DNA from: Chlorops oryzae
Taxonomy: Eukaryota > Arthropoda > Insecta > Diptera > Chloropidae
Direction: 5' to 3'
Assembly: GCA_020466095.1 (NCBI GenBank)
Contig: CM035808.1
Coordinates: 52,882,433-52,946,432, forward strand
Length of the DNA: 64,000 bases
Positions within the stretch are counted from its first letter, which is position 1. Every line of letters starts with the position of its first letter. Shown piece by piece: positions 33,917 through 46,509 of the stretch. A program made the translations under genes and the position numbers. Below the pieces are notes generated by a model, which was given only the letters and a program-made list of their open reading frames with translations, did not search any database and had not been told where the DNA came from.

Positions 33917-34563
33917 CTTGGTATCCAGAGACAACAGAGGAATGATCACGAGAAACTGAACTAAGAAGAACCAGATAAACACTGCTGCCGAATATGTTGA
34001 TCGAAACAAAGTGGATCAACAACCTTTGAAAACACGAGACGGTAAAATGCCCGCAGCGTTTTGACCTAGACACCCAAGGAAACGCGGAAGATGTCAAGCC
34101 TAGGCTCATGGCCTTCGCCACCGAGCACGATCCAGTTATTAGGAAGGAACTCCAAGATCTCAAAGCTAAATATTTTTTTTTTTTAAACGTTTTATTATTT
34201 ATTGGATCACTCCTCTAATATAGGAGTCTAGCAATAAGTTTTTAAATCTTACACCTAATTGGACAATATTACAAATCACAAAGCATTTTCTTCATTGAAA
34301 AGTTAATGACTTAGTAATAAGTTCATTGCGGGCCTCGGATACCAAAAACTGGGCTTTGCTGATGTGTGAAGAAACACGTAAAATATTGACGGTGCGGAAA
34401 CGAAGATTTAAAGCAGCTAGGCCGTGCGTGGATTGCAAGGGTGCATGGAGTGCACCCACCGAGTAGACGATCAGCTAGGAAAGCTGAGTTTACTGATGTG
34501 CGTGGATTGCAAGGGTGCATGGAGTGCACCCACCGAGTAGACGACTAGCTAGGAAAGCTGAGT

Positions 34564-36345
34564 TTATGGATGTGCATGGATTGCACCTGCTGTTGTAGAA
34601 CGATTTATAACTGCTGGCCGGTCATTTCTTTTCAATCTCGAAGAGTACGATGTGTTCGATAATCCACGGGCAAGTGGATTTACATGTCTGCGCAATTTAT
34701 TGAAGTATTTCTCTTTGATATTGGTGAACTCTGTTTTAACCAGTTCTACGTTTAGCTCTTTATGGATCCGTTCATTCGACACAAACCAAGGAGCTCCTGT
34801 TATAGTCCTTAGGATCTTGGACTGTGCTCTTTGCAGGATTTCTATATTCGAAGAGCTGGCATTTCCATACAATTGTAAACCATACGTCCATATTGGTTTT
34901 ATAACTTGGTTGTATAGAAGGATTTTATATTCAAGCTTAAGAGGATAGCGGCTATTTATTAACCAGTGCAGGCTGTTGCCTCTAAGCTTCATTTGGGGTC
35001 TCTTGGCTTCAATATGCTTACGCCATGTCAGTCTTTTGTCCAAATGAATACCGAGATATGTGACTTCCTCACATTGTGGGATGCGTACATTATTAAGGAA
35101 AATGTCTGGAGAAGCTTTTCTATTGAGCGTGAAATTAATGTGTTTACATTTAGGCTCATTAATTTTGATACTCCATTTAGATAACCAGCTTTGGATTTCG
35201 CTAAAGTGATCTTGGAGCTGAGCAGTTGCGATACTTATGTTCTTGTGCCGACTAAGTACCGCTGTGTCATCAGCAAATTTTGAAATCAATATTCTATCGT
35301 TATTTGGAATATCTGCTGTGTATACAAGGTAAAGAAAAGGCCGAACAACACTCCCTTAGGGGACTCCCGCTTTTATATGAAAGGTTTTTGTAATAAATGA
35401 GTTATGTCTTACTTGATACGTTCTATGTTTTAATTATGACTCAAAGATAGCGTGAAAATTAAAGGGAAGTAATCTTCTGATTTTGTATAACAGTCCGTCA
35501 TGCCAAACTTTATCGAACGCTTGTTGCACATCAAGGAATACTGCAGAGCAGAACTCCCGATTTTCATAGGCAAGTCTTATTTCATTTGTAATCCGACTTA
35601 CCTGTTCAATAGTTCCGTGTTGTTAACCAATTTGTGCCTGCATCTGTTAAGCTGGGTGGGCGTTCTACTGGTTGCGGATATGTGTTCAAAACGAATACAA
35701 TTGGGGAATGATCTGAGGAGAGGTCGGTTGTTGCTTTTGCAGAAATAAGCTCTCTTGCAATTCCTTTAGTTATTCCGAAATCTAAGAGGTCTGGAATTTT
35801 TTGGAGATCTGTTGGCCAATAAGTTGGCTGTTTTGGAGACACAAACTCTAAAGAATTGTTTTTATTGACAATTGCCTTGTATAATTGCTGACCCTTAGGA
35901 TTGCACGTTCTGGAACCCCAGAAAATGTGCTTTGCATTATAGTCTCCTGCTGCTAGGAACTTATCACCTAATGTCTTAAAGAAGTCTAAGAACATTTTTT
36001 CGGTTATGCTAAAACGAGGTGGGCAATAATTCGCCGATAAAACCAGATTTTTACCTCTCACTATTATGCAAATCGTTGTTGCCTGAAGGAAATCATAACT
36101 GTAAGAATCTAGAATAAAATGTTGTATTCTTCTACGAATAAGTATACCCGTGACTTCATGCGCCTTGCCATCAGGGTGGTTGGTTTGATAAAATATATAC
36201 CCGGGGATTGAGAAGAAATTTTTGTTTGTTAAATGTGTTTCAGAGAGAAGCATAACGTCAACTTCTTCCTGATTTAAGAAATTCTGAATTTCTAGCTTAT
36301 GGTTGGGTAACCCGTTAGAATTCCAGGCACAAATTTTTAGGAAAT
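34564..36345 (-). pseudogene. Jockey ORF2, copy B (internally deleted)
   Basis: The ATG found in copy A is AAG here. The endonuclease part (MLLSETHLTNKNFF ... SSDHSPIVFVL) is readable to TDAGTNWL. The sequence then jumps past the RT fingers to the ENREFC ... FLDVQQAFDKVWH block. The C-terminal part is open from ISKFADDTAVLSRHKN to 34564 and includes WLSKWSIKINEPKCKHINF, VTYLGIHLDKRLTWRKHIE and IWTYGLQLYGNASSSN, the thumb and connection typical of Jockey RT. This copy preserves the region lost from copy A. Confidence 0.85.
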
Positions 36346-37921
36346 TCTTATTTTAGCCAAAAGTGCTGTCATTAATTGTGTTTGCATTTGCACAATTCTG
36401 TCGAGTGAACTTTGCATTGTTTGCATAAATTGAGACAAACTTTGAGTTAGAGTAGATATCATTATCTCAAGACTACTGTTGTTGTTAGTAGGAGCACTAA
36501 TAGGGGTCGCGGGTTTTAGTGCATTTGCATAAGAAACTCCTGGAGTTACGGGGTTCAAATTAAGGTTTTGAGAGGAGAATGGTACCGAAACAGTAATATT
36601 TTTTGTAGGATTACGAGCTGATTCCTTTTTAATGTTGATTCGTTTTTTCAGATCTTGATAAACTAAAATAGACAACCTCTGAAATTTGCAGAATGATTTC
36701 CATCGCAGTTACTACATTTAAGTAAATTGCGATCATTTTTTGATTTTTTATCACAGACTGAGCTGTGATGAAGCTCGCCACATATTACACACTCGGTGCG
36801 CAATGTACAATACGATTTTGTGTGTCCAAATTCTTGGCAGTTGGCACATTGTATGGAACCATTTCTTTTATGTGGCTCTTCTACCGTTATTTTACGATGC
36901 AACAGGAATTGCAAATTGTATATCGGATGGATTTCGTTTTTTTAAGCTTTAAGTTGTCCGGCAACAGATCAACTTTAAACATAGGCTGAGGAATTTTAGC
37001 TTTGTTAAATATATTTATAACCGATCTTGCGTGCAAACCATTCTCTTCTAGCGCACTCTTTATTTCGTTTGTGTCAACATCTGCTTCAATACCTTTGATC
37101 ACCACTGTAATACCTTTGCTACTCTTTAGCTGGTGTGTGTAAAAATTTTTATTCGCTCCTTCAAACTCTTTTACAACTTTTCGGTAACTGTCTTCCGTGT
37201 TTGTTTGAATTTTAGTTTCATGGATATTACCCCTAGTTAAGGGAACTACGTAAAAGTTGCTATTTCCTAACAAATTAGCTAATTTGGCAACAAGTGCATT
37301 CGAGCTCCGCTCGCGAAAATAGATTGGGGGCCGTTTAAATATTTTTTTTGGTTGATTTTCTGTTGAATTTTCAACAGAAATTGCAGCAAGTGGAGCGAAC
37401 CGATTACCAATTAGTCTTTCTTGAGAAGCAGGAGCTTCCATTTTATTAAGTTTGGCCCTGTTGTCATTTTTTCTGGAAGGGCTTTTTTTCCTCTTCGTAA
37501 TATTAATATAATGGTGCATACCGATTAGCACCGCCTGCTGCTTGTTTTGCTCTTTATTCATTTCAGCAACTATTGGACTTTGTTTGGACGAATTAAGTTC
37601 AATTACATCTCTAGAAAGAGCGTCCAAAGGGGAATTCGGTAAAGTACTTTTAGGAGTGTTGTTAGGGCTATTTTTCTTAACGCTTAGAGAGATTATTCCA
37701 CTGGTAGAGTTCGATCTCTTTCTTTCGAACTGGATTTTAATATTTTTGAATTGGCTTATACCTGGATGTTCACTTGTAGACTGATCCAGATTGTCACCAT
37801 TTTGTGTACTTTCCCTACTGGGAATTAGTAAATTTTCCCTACCGGGATGTTGATTAAGCCCAGCTTTTAACTGGTTCGTGTCGCAGCTATTGGATGGTGG
37901 ACTGTGTCCGATTGGCATCAC
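36337..37921 (-). pseudogene. Jockey ORF1, copy B
   Basis: Begins MMPIGHSPPSNSCDTNQ and matches copy A through the same A7 frameshift (about 36940) and the same +5 length difference near 36660. The final segment KKRINIKKESARNPTKN to MTALLAKI is open. The ATGA stop-start overlap is lost because ATG became AAG, so reading continues IRIS before stopping. Confidence 0.85.
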
Positions 37922-39165
37922 TTTCGGGCAGAGCAGCTAGCTGCTGCAGCAGCTGCAGAGACCGAGTGTCTCTTTCTGTCGTTCCTAGAAGTTGGACAAC
38001 AACAAATAATATACGAATGTCCGTATGTATATTCACTATACTTATCTTTATTTTGTGTTTCAAACACACAATTTACTGGTGGAGCGGCACAAAAACACTG
38101 CAGTCCTCCTTGGGGAATACTTTTGAGCTTTGCTCAAATTAATGCAGGTTGCTCAATATTTACTTTTTGTTTTTATTTATTATTGTTTACGGAGCGCGAA
38201 ACTATATACGTCAGTCTTCGACAAGGGTTGCCAGAGGGTTGAAGCTAAATATCTCAGAGTTTCTCCAACATCCGTTGCGTTCAAACTAGCCGAGGTAAAT
38301 CCAAACTCACAGGGTGCTCGCGGGAAAGAAAGCAATAAACCCACTCAAGGCATACAGGCTCAGATTTCCGAGGACAGAGCCACGAGCGAGACATTCGAAG
38401 ATGCGTGTACCACTATGATGCCACCTTTGCTCCAAGTGCCGACCACGTTTCTACCAGCTAAGAATTATGCCGCAATCATCGATCAAGTGCGGAAATGGTC
38501 CATCCGTTTCGCCGGCAAACGAGACGACATCGAATTCCTTGAGCGCATCGAGGAATTGGCCTATATGAGATCCCCGAGCATTATCTTCCGAAGACTATGC
38601 CAGAGCTGCTGAAGGACAACGCTTTGTCTTGGTATCGAAATAACAAGAAGAGTTGCTCAACGTGGAAAAGCTTCAAGGAAGAACTCCTAAAATTCTTCCC
38701 ACCTTACCGCTATCTGGAGAACTTGGAAGACTCCATTAAGGCCCGAAAACAAGGCTCAGGAGAGACATTCAAAAAATGCATTAATGACATCCAAGGCTTA
38801 ATGTGACACCCTCGCTTGACGAAAGATAAATTGCGTGACATCATTTTCCGGAACAGTCGACGTGAATACCAACTGTACATTACGCGACGCGAGTTCAGTT
38901 CGCTCGACGAATTAAAAGACTTGACATCCGAACTCGAGGTGGTAAATTCCATTCGACCTAGACTACCAGTCCCACCCCCGTCAGGAAGGCAAAATACTGA
39001 CATATCACGCATGGTACAAACTTTCACCGCACAAGATGTAGTCTGCCATTTACGGGTCATATGAGGCGCGGATGTCGAAATCCTGTTAAAATTTTCTGTT
39101 GGGATTGTGACAAGATTGGCGTCAAAACAATTCACTGCTGACGTCAAGACCCGCGAAACGCCCAA

Positions 39166-39464
39166 TGGGTGGGCAGACCACAGGTATCGATCTACTCCTA
39201 GATACCCTACCTACAACAAGAATTGAGTTAGTTGTTCGTTCAGTTTGGTGATTGTTTGACGTAAGACCTCTTTATGATTTTGTTTATGGTCTGTGTGAGT
39301 AAGAACCCACTTCCTAGTCGAAATATATTATTGAGAAGAAAAACACCTGATTCTCCCCTCACCTTCCGTTGATATTGTTTAACCGGATGACAACAGTTCC
39401 GTAACAATGGCAGTAAGGCCTGATGGAGACCTAAAGCAGAAGCACGCCTTACAACAATATCGGT
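39166..39464 (+). other. Unrecognised 300 bp at the protease/RT-start position
   Basis: No protease DTG or RT N-terminal motif on either strand. Sequence before (ADVKTRE...) is gag-pol; sequence after resumes in the RT palm. A deletion with filler DNA is the likely explanation. Confidence 0.5.
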
Positions 39465-40440
39465 TCTAGCAATTTACCGCGTTCACAGTACAGAGGCGCG
39501 GACTGTTCCAATGCCATTTGGACCGCATTCCGCCTCTGCGACATTCCAAGGAGCACTAGACAGTGTTATTGGACCCGAAATGGAGCCAAACGCCTTCGCT
39601 TATTTGGACGACATCATCGGCAGAACCTACAAAAAACACAAGAGGAACCTTCAGGAAGTCTTCAACCGATTGCGACGCGCCAACCTTCCCATTTATGTTG
39701 AAAAGTGCGAATTCTTTAAACAAAGAATAAAGTACCTATGACATGTGGTACACACGCAAGGGGTCCAAACCGATCCAGACAAAATAGCCGGGATTGAAGA
39801 ATTAAAACCTCCAACAAACATTAAAGAGCTTCGTCGCTGCACTGGTATAGCAGCTTGGTACAGACGCTTTGTACCAATCTTTTCTGAGACCATTCACCTC
39901 CTTACGGATCTTTTCAAAAAGGGACGGTGATGGAATTGGAGCATGGAACAACAACAAGCCTTCGATGAATTAAAAAGGCAACTATCCCAGTCACCCGTTC
40001 TGATTTGCCCGGATTTCACGAAACAGTTCACTCTGCAGACCGACGCGAGCGATTATGGCCTTGGAGCCGCCCTTAGGCAAGAAGTGGATGGCCAAGAGCA
40101 TGTAAAAGCCTACGAAAGCCGACACTTGAGCAAGGCAGAAATGAACTACTCTTCCACGGAAAAAGAATGTCTGGCTATAGTATGGGGAATAAGAAAACTG
40201 CGACACTACCTGGAAGGATATCAATTCATAATCATTACCGACCACCTGGCACAGAAATGGTTAACTACCATTGACAGTCCAATAGGACGAGTTGCGCGTT
40301 GGGCATTGGAACTTCAACAATACACTTGCGACATTCGATACCGCCGGGGCAAACTTAACGCCATCGCCGATGCCTTATCCAGGCAACCACTTCCAGCGTG
40401 TGCCACCGTTAAATTAATCGAGACGACCGATTGGCTACAA
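39465..40440 (+). pseudogene. Reverse transcriptase (C-terminal) and RNase H of Osvaldo-like element
   Basis: FTAFTVQRRGLFQ leads into MPFGPHSASATFQGALDSVI and FAYLDDII, the RT motif C (YLDD), then CEFFKQRIKYL, a TGA at 39739, and GVQTDPDKIAGIEELKPPTN. A second stop at 39928 precedes the tether. RNase H follows in an open frame: [19 protein letters not shown] (first Asp), [20 protein letters not shown] (Glu), [14 protein letters not shown] (Asp) and [21 protein letters not shown]-terminal motifs are deleted. Two stops make it non-functional. Confidence 0.85.
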
Positions 40441-43400
40441 AACCAAATAAAATAAGTGACGCGGCAACCAGGGAAATATTCAGATTACAAATCACAAACG
40501 GACAACTCTTCCGCTATCTACCGACAATTGACGGGGATGACGATAAACATTGTTGGAAAATGTGTATGTCCAAAGAACAACGAGAGCGCGTCTTATCCGA
40601 GAATCACGACGATCCAACAGCAGGACACCTGGGAGTCAAGAAGACTATCAGACGCATCACGAGGAAGTTCTACTAGCCTGGGTTACACCGAGACGTCCGA
40701 AAATACGTGAAAAAATCTGAGCTGCTTAAAGTACAAACACCAACAACAAAAATCCGCAGGTTTGTGATACGCAAAAGCCCTAACGTCTAAAAACGCACTT
40801 AGTTCGTAAATGTCAATTGGCTTCTCATGCCCTACTGGTTGTCAGTCAGAGTGTACACTCGTCTAAAAATTGCCCACACCGTGGCAAAATGTAGCCAAGC
40901 TTTACCTCCCGTCGTATAGTGTAAATTCAGCCAGTAAGCGTTTGCACGTAGAGGAAATGTTTCGCAGACATTCGAAAAGAACTTACCTGATTACAGAGGG
41001 AATCAAAGGAAAGCTGAAAGCTGCGGTCATATTGGACAAAGAAAGAAGCAAAACTAAAACGATAACCAGCCTCGTTTCTTCGCATTGCTTTATTTAATAC
41101 ATGAACTGTCCCAAAAACATTTGTTTCTGCATATAAACGTTGACTTAGAAACTGAAGTCAGCTGCCAGTTGAATTTTGACAGTCGTAAGAGAGAACGAAA
41201 AGACTGGAAGAAGGAAAAAAAAGAACAAAGAACTACTTCCGTTTTGAATCGAGGATAAAGTTAGACGTGCTTTAACAAAAGGAAAAATTTTAAAGCTAAA
41301 AATAACTCTTCAGTGAGTCTGGAGTCGCGCAATTATGCTAAATAACTGATCGTTTCAAGTAAATATCTGTGTGTATAAACAAAAAATCAACAAAAATGAT
41401 TTGATTCATCTACAGTTAACGGAATAGAACATCATGCCGATTGTAAGGAAGGCCACGCGTGTTATACCCAATAATATCTACGCCACATTGGTTACCTAAA
41501 AGCCATCATAAGGAAACCACTCGATCCGCCTGTATAGCGGACGGCCACAAACTTTTTGTACCACACGTAGCACGAATGCGAATGAAAGGCTGAGAAGTGA
41601 TTGTGAAATACCCGTGCTCCGGAAGCTCGGTTCCGCCGGCCGATCATAACCTTTGGCAAGCACGACGGACCAATCTACTGAAAGAGCCCAGGGAGCAAGC
41701 CGAACCAAACAGCAGCATTCCGACCACGAATTCTTTGACTTTGCTTGAAAATTCTCCGTTCAATTTCCACTCATTGAGCTAGTTAAGATCTTCTGATCAA
41801 GTTTTGTCGTTAGTTTTTTTTCTTGGAGATTGAGTCTCCTAAGATGACAAATAATGTTTTTTTTGTATTTAACCGGAATTCATTAGAGTTATTGAGTGTA
41901 GATTCCTATTAGACATATTCACTTTAATTCGTACAAATAATACTTAATGACGTAATTTTTTTAGAATCAATTGATCGCTCCTAAAGGATGAACGTGTAAA
42001 TTCATCGGTTTACGGACGAACAAATATTAATAGATTGAGGAACTACATATATGTATGAGTGTAACCTGTGTATATGCATACGCATATCCATATGTTAGTG
42101 CACACACCGTATATATATGTATATATATATAACTGAGCTGGCAAGAAGGAAAATATTCTCACTCGATCTGCTGAAAACATTTCCAAGCTTTTCACGTGAG
42201 CATACATATGTACATACCTACCTAGACTTTCTCTAGTGCATGATATATGTATGTGTCAAATTTCCTTTTTGCACGCATGTAGTTTACGCTCCTAGGAAGC
42301 ATGGAAAATATTGTGCTTAAACTTTTCCTAATCGTTCGCCCGCTCATTTGTTTGTTTAAAATACCCCCAAAAACAGATAAATGAATGAGGGGAACAGTAC
42401 CTTCTAACGTTCGATTTACAAAAAAAAAAAAAAAATATTTAAGCAAAGTAAAAGAGTATATGGTGCCTACTGATGGACTCAGGTATTTGAAAACCATTTC
42501 TGTTGATATGATCCATTTAAATTTAATCTTTCAATTTTCATCGAATCATCGAGAACCAACGATCTGCGAAACTACAGGCCTGTCGTTAACGAGGAATTGG
42601 TAATCTCGAAGGTGACGAGCAATAACCACGTGAGTTTGAAATTTTTACTTTCTTTCTTATTAACCTTTTCGGTTGAGTGTAAGAGCCGCGACTCAAAGTA
42701 TATGCATTGACAATGTTTCAAAGGGAACGCAAACGAAAAGCGTTTGTGATGGATAGGACGACGAAAAGTTGATTTTTTTTTTGGAAATACGAGAAATCCA
42801 TACATTAATTAGTTGTCATTTTATAGGGTTTGTTTTGTGGATATTTAGAAATTAAAAAAAAAAAAAAAAATTAAATAAAAAAAAAAATAAATATTTTTAA
42901 CCACACTTAAATAGCAATATAACCTAAATTAAAATCGAAGAAATTTTTTTTTACACGTTCAGCCTATAGGGCAACATACCTGTTGAATAGTGTGTAGGGA
43001 TTTATTTCCATTATTGTTAGTGTAGTTGTAGGATACAAACACTTTCGTTTGAATTTTTCTTTTTGTCTTTTTTTTGGTAGGAATCTAAGTTTTTGCCATA
43101 GCACTCGCTCGCATAAGGAGCATGAATTTTTTTGTTATTGAAAGAAAATTTGTAATATGTTTCGTTGCCCCAAATGAAATTTGAAATTGTTTAATATATT
43201 AAATATGAAAAGCTAAGTTGTTTTGTGTGTTCGCAAGGGATGATACGAAGACGAAATCAGCGTAAGTCTTGTGTTTAACCATCAATAGGGAAGTGACATA
43301 AAATTGATTGTCGCTCAAGGAAGGGAGGGTAAAGACCGAGAAGCAAAATTACATCTCGACTGCTTCTCCTCAGGTTAGTCAAGACCATATCGAGATACTT

Positions 43401-44583
43401 GTTGATTAGAGTACCGTTTAATTCCGAATAGTGTCTTTTCTTGAATTTATCTTAACTTTTCACTCGTCTTCGGTTCTTACTTCGATTATTGCTTTCTGTT
43501 AAAAATGTTCTGCACCCGATTAAATTTATGCCAATGCTATTTTATTGATAGGGCGTTAAATCCACCCCCTTTCTCTGAGCTAGGTCTGAAGCACCGCTAG
43601 GTGTGCAGAACCGCCTGAGTCAATAAAGCTTGGTTCTCGTAGTCCAATAAACCAAGAGCAGCGTTCGTTACAGGTTCCATGAAAACACACATAGCCGAAG
43701 AACCATGGGCTATACTATGCGCCGATTTCATTGGGCCACTACCATGATCATCCTACGGAAATAGCTATCTGTTGGTGTTTTTCGAAAAATTTTCCAAATG
43801 GACCGAATTAGTTCCCCTTCGTAAAGCCACCACGGACACGGCTCAGAAGGCGCTAAGAGAAAAAGAGAAAGAATTATTGCACGTTTTGGCGTCCCAACGA
43901 TCGTGCTGACAGATAATGGAATCCAGTTTACTAGCCGGAAGTTCACCAACTTCCTCAACCAACTAGGCATTCAGCACCAGCGCACTGCACCCTACACCCC
44001 ACAAGAAACCCCTTCTGAAAGGGTTAACCGAACAATCAAAACAATGTTGGCACAATTTGCAGAAAACCAACATAAGAAATGGTACGAATTCCTGCCTGAG
44101 TTATCCCAAGCAATCAACACTAGTATTTTGGAGAGCACGGGATATAGCCCTGCCTTTCTCATCCAAGGAAGAGAGCCACGGCTACCAAGGCAACTCTGCG
44201 ACGAATTCGCTGAACCCAACATCGAACAACAACCCCCTGATGTCAAAGCCCAGCAGCTGCAAGAAATATTTAAGCTCGTACTACAGAACCAGGTCAAAGC
44301 TAGCCAGGAACAGGCACGTCATTACAATCTTCAACACCGAGATTGGAAGCCAAGTGTAGGCGAACAAGTCCTACTAAAGACAACACCCCTCTCGAAAGCT
44401 GAGGAAAGCTTCGCTGCAAAATTAACCCCAAAATTCGAAGGACCATATCGGGTTAAAAAATACACGTCTCCTGTCCTCGTCGTATTAGAAAAGGACGGGA
44501 AAACTCGCACAGCGCGTGTAAACCAATTGAAATCAGTCATTCAGAATGTCGAACAAAGAACAATAAACCCAAAGCAAATTTAA
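40441..44583 (+). pseudogene. Integrase of Osvaldo-like element, split by solo-LTR-like insert
   Basis: The N-terminal part (40441-40758) has [40 protein letters not shown] and an HHCC-type zinc domain with one in-frame stop. The core resumes at 43677: EEPWAILCADFIGPLP (first Asp), VLTDNGIQFTSRKF (second Asp) and ETPSERVNRTIKTMLAQF (Glu), with a frameshift near 43860. The C-terminal part has KLTPKFEGPYRVKKYTSPVL, the GPY/F module, ending TINPKQI at 44583. Inserts element cDNA in functional copies; not intact here. Confidence 0.85.
40763..43672. mobile_element. Solo-LTR-like insertion, 2.9 kb, TSD GGTT
   Basis: Starts TGTGATACGC and ends CGTTCGTTACA, flanked by GGTT (40759-40762, 43673-43676). 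Integrase coding continues exactly across it. The last 110 bp carry two AATAAA signals (CAATAAAGCTTGGTTCTCG). No PBS, coding frame or second LTR is visible, so a solo LTR of a very long-LTR element is the best reading; a small non-coding LTR element is an alternative. The ORFs within are not recognised. Confidence 0.72.
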
Positions 44584-44746
44584 ATAAAATACAAACAAAA
44601 CAGTATGAAGCTTAATAATAAATTATTACTCCTACGACTGCAGCAGACTACAAAAGTCAGCGAATTTCAGAAATCAGCATCAGTCTGTGAAATAAACGGA
44701 GATGGACTAGTTCAAAAAAAGTAGCCAGCGCGTTCGGCAGCAATAT

Positions 44747-44968
44747 ATGGCACTACAGGCCGCACGGAAGACAGCGATAGTTATACCAGCGGAACTACGC
44801 CGGGCGAAAACAAGCCGAAAGAAGCCCTCACTTCCGAAAGAATTGGAGGACCAGTCTTACAAACAGGCGATTAGATACCTATTCGGTGATGACTCTGAGG
44901 ACGAATCGGGAAAACTTCACTCAAGTCACCCGGTAGCGCACGACAAGAATCTGGAAGCGATATGCTGA
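44747..44968 (+). CDS. Small ORF after integrase, unrecognised
   Basis: A 73-residue basic-then-acidic frame (ELRRAKTSRKKPSLPKEL, YLFGDDSEDESGK) lying between integrase and the Harbinger insertion. It could be a remnant of an extra 3' ORF of the Osvaldo-like element. No homology is claimed. Confidence 0.3.
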   Translation: MALQAARKTAIVIPAELRRAKTSRKKPSLPKELEDQSYKQAIRYLFGDDSEDESGKLHSSHPVAHDKNLEAIC

Positions 44969-45215
44969 CGGAAGTATAACCATACCATACCAAATCGCCG
45001 AGGAGGAGCATCAAGTTTCGTCATTCCCACGTAAAGTCTTGTTGTCACAAAGAACAGGAACAGAAACAGAAACAGATATAGAAGCAGAATAAACTTTTCT
45101 GCTATTGTTTCTGTCTGTTGCTATTATTTGGGGATGTGTTACAAAGAAAAGAAACAGAAATAAGAAATGTCATTTAATTTGAATTAATTTTCGCTTCATA
45201 AATTCGCCGCAAAGA

Positions 45216-46312
45216 ATGGAAAATTATTCAATAAAGCAACGAATTATATGCTATAATGCCGCTGTACGTCGTTTTGTGGAAGATTTTCGAGCATTATCTT
45301 TTGTTCTACTGGCACTTCAAAAGAAAAAAAAGAGAAGAAGCCCAAATAAAATGTTCGTTTAAAGGGTGGAAGAAGGTGTTTTCAAGGTTTTAATTGATCG
45401 GCATTTAATGGAAGATGACACGAAATTTAGGCAATATTTTCGTCTCAGCCTACTGCTTTTTTCGCAAGTATTAAGTGCTTTAAAGGAAGATTTGGAAGGT
45501 ACTCCCACAAATTGGGTGCAGGAACCCTTAAGTGCGCATAACAATTTGTGTGTAACTCTACGGTACCTGGCTACTGGAGAAACTATCAGATCGTTGGCAT
45601 TCCAGTATAGGGCTCATTGTTCAACAATTAGTCCAATTGTTCACAAATGCCTTGATTGAATAATAAGAAATTTTTTAGCAAAAACAATTCCAACACCAAC
45701 AACTGCATTATTGGAAAACATTATGGATGGTTTTTTCATAAAGTTGAATTTCTCGAACTGTTGTGGCGCCATCGATGGGAAGCATATTTTAATTATAAGG
45801 ATTTTCATTCAATAGTTGTATTAGAAATCGTTGATGCGAATTACAAATTCATTGCCGTTGATGTTGGTTCACACGGTAGGGAAGGTGATGCAGGTATATA
45901 TTCCCAAATTACAATAAATGATATGGTTGAGTTTCTAATTAAATTAGTCTTTAAAGGAATTTATTTGAAAATTGCAATGGGCAAGTCCATAAACAACGGC
46001 GATTTTAAAATTCCAAGTCCTACGGCTATACTGCCAACAAATGTTGTTCTGCCAAATGTAATAATTGGAGATGAGGCATTTGGTTTGACTAATCAAATGA
46101 TGAAGCCTTACCCAAGGCAACGATCGTTATACGATGAAGCAAAATCAGTTTACAACTATCGCCACTGCAGAGCTAAAATAACAACTGAGAATGCATTTGG
46201 TATTATGGCGTCATACTTTCGCATATTTTTCACCTCAATTCATGCAAAGCCAGAAAACATTGATCAAATAATCCTTGGTTCGTGTATTCTTCACAATCTG
46301 ATGCGTGATTAA
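45216..46312 (+). pseudogene. Harbinger transposase (DDE), with stops and a frameshift
   Basis: From MENYSIKQRIICYNAAVRR through an in-frame TAA near 45360, an N-terminal helix-turn-helix-like part (LCVTLRYLATGETIRSLAFQ, STISPIVHKCL), a TGA at 45657, and NCCGAIDGKHI (first Asp). A short deletion and frameshift follows, then YFNYKDFHSIVVLEIVDANY, VDVGSHGREGDAGIYSQ, VIIGDEAFGLTNQMMKPYPR (second Asp) and ITTENAFGIMASYFRI (catalytic Glu), ending LGSCILHNLMRD. Family length about 360 residues. Cut-and-paste transposase; inactive copy. Confidence 0.88.
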
Positions 46313-46509
46313 AAAATACCAAGTCCATCGGAAATGACATTGAATGATACTGGAAATATAAATTTTTCAAAAGAGAATCTCATAGCAATATCAAGCTCTT
46401 TGGGAAGACCAAAAAATGAAGAAGGAGCTATACGAGAACAGTTCAAGGAATATTTCAATGGAGATGGCGCACTGAACTGGCAACAAAATATGATAAATTG
46501 AATTGTTTA

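Larger units (their letters stand above)
34174..38241 (-). mobile_element. Jockey-clade non-LTR retrotransposon, copy B
   Basis: Minus strand, poly(A) as a T run at 34174-34184, flanked by an 11-bp target duplication AAGCTAAATAT (34163-34173, 38242-38252). Full 5' end. ORF2 lacks about 950 bp: endonuclease sequence at 35625 is joined directly to the reverse transcriptase palm at about 35620. Otherwise very close to copy A. Confidence 0.93.
34030..39165 (+). pseudogene. Gag of Osvaldo-like element, split by Jockey copy B
   Basis: The frame QRFDLDTQGNAEDVKPRLMA ... ELQDLKAKY runs to 34173. After excising copy B and one 11-bp duplicate it continues as LRVSPTSVAFKLAEVNPN at 38242. Then VPTTFLPAKNYAAIIDQVRK, a frameshift near 38600, LLKDNALSWYRNNKKS and FKEELLKFFPPYRYLENLED (capsid-like), and a stop at 38806. 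The next frame has IIFRNSRREYQLYITRREFS. Near 39040-39110 two degenerate zinc knuckles (FTGHMRRGC, CWDCDKIGV...HC) remain. The start codon is uncertain. Confidence 0.72.

Noticed and set aside
33738..34163. 141-codon minus-strand frame across the LTR end and leader
   Set aside because: Opposite strand to the PBS and gag of the Osvaldo-like element; no motif.
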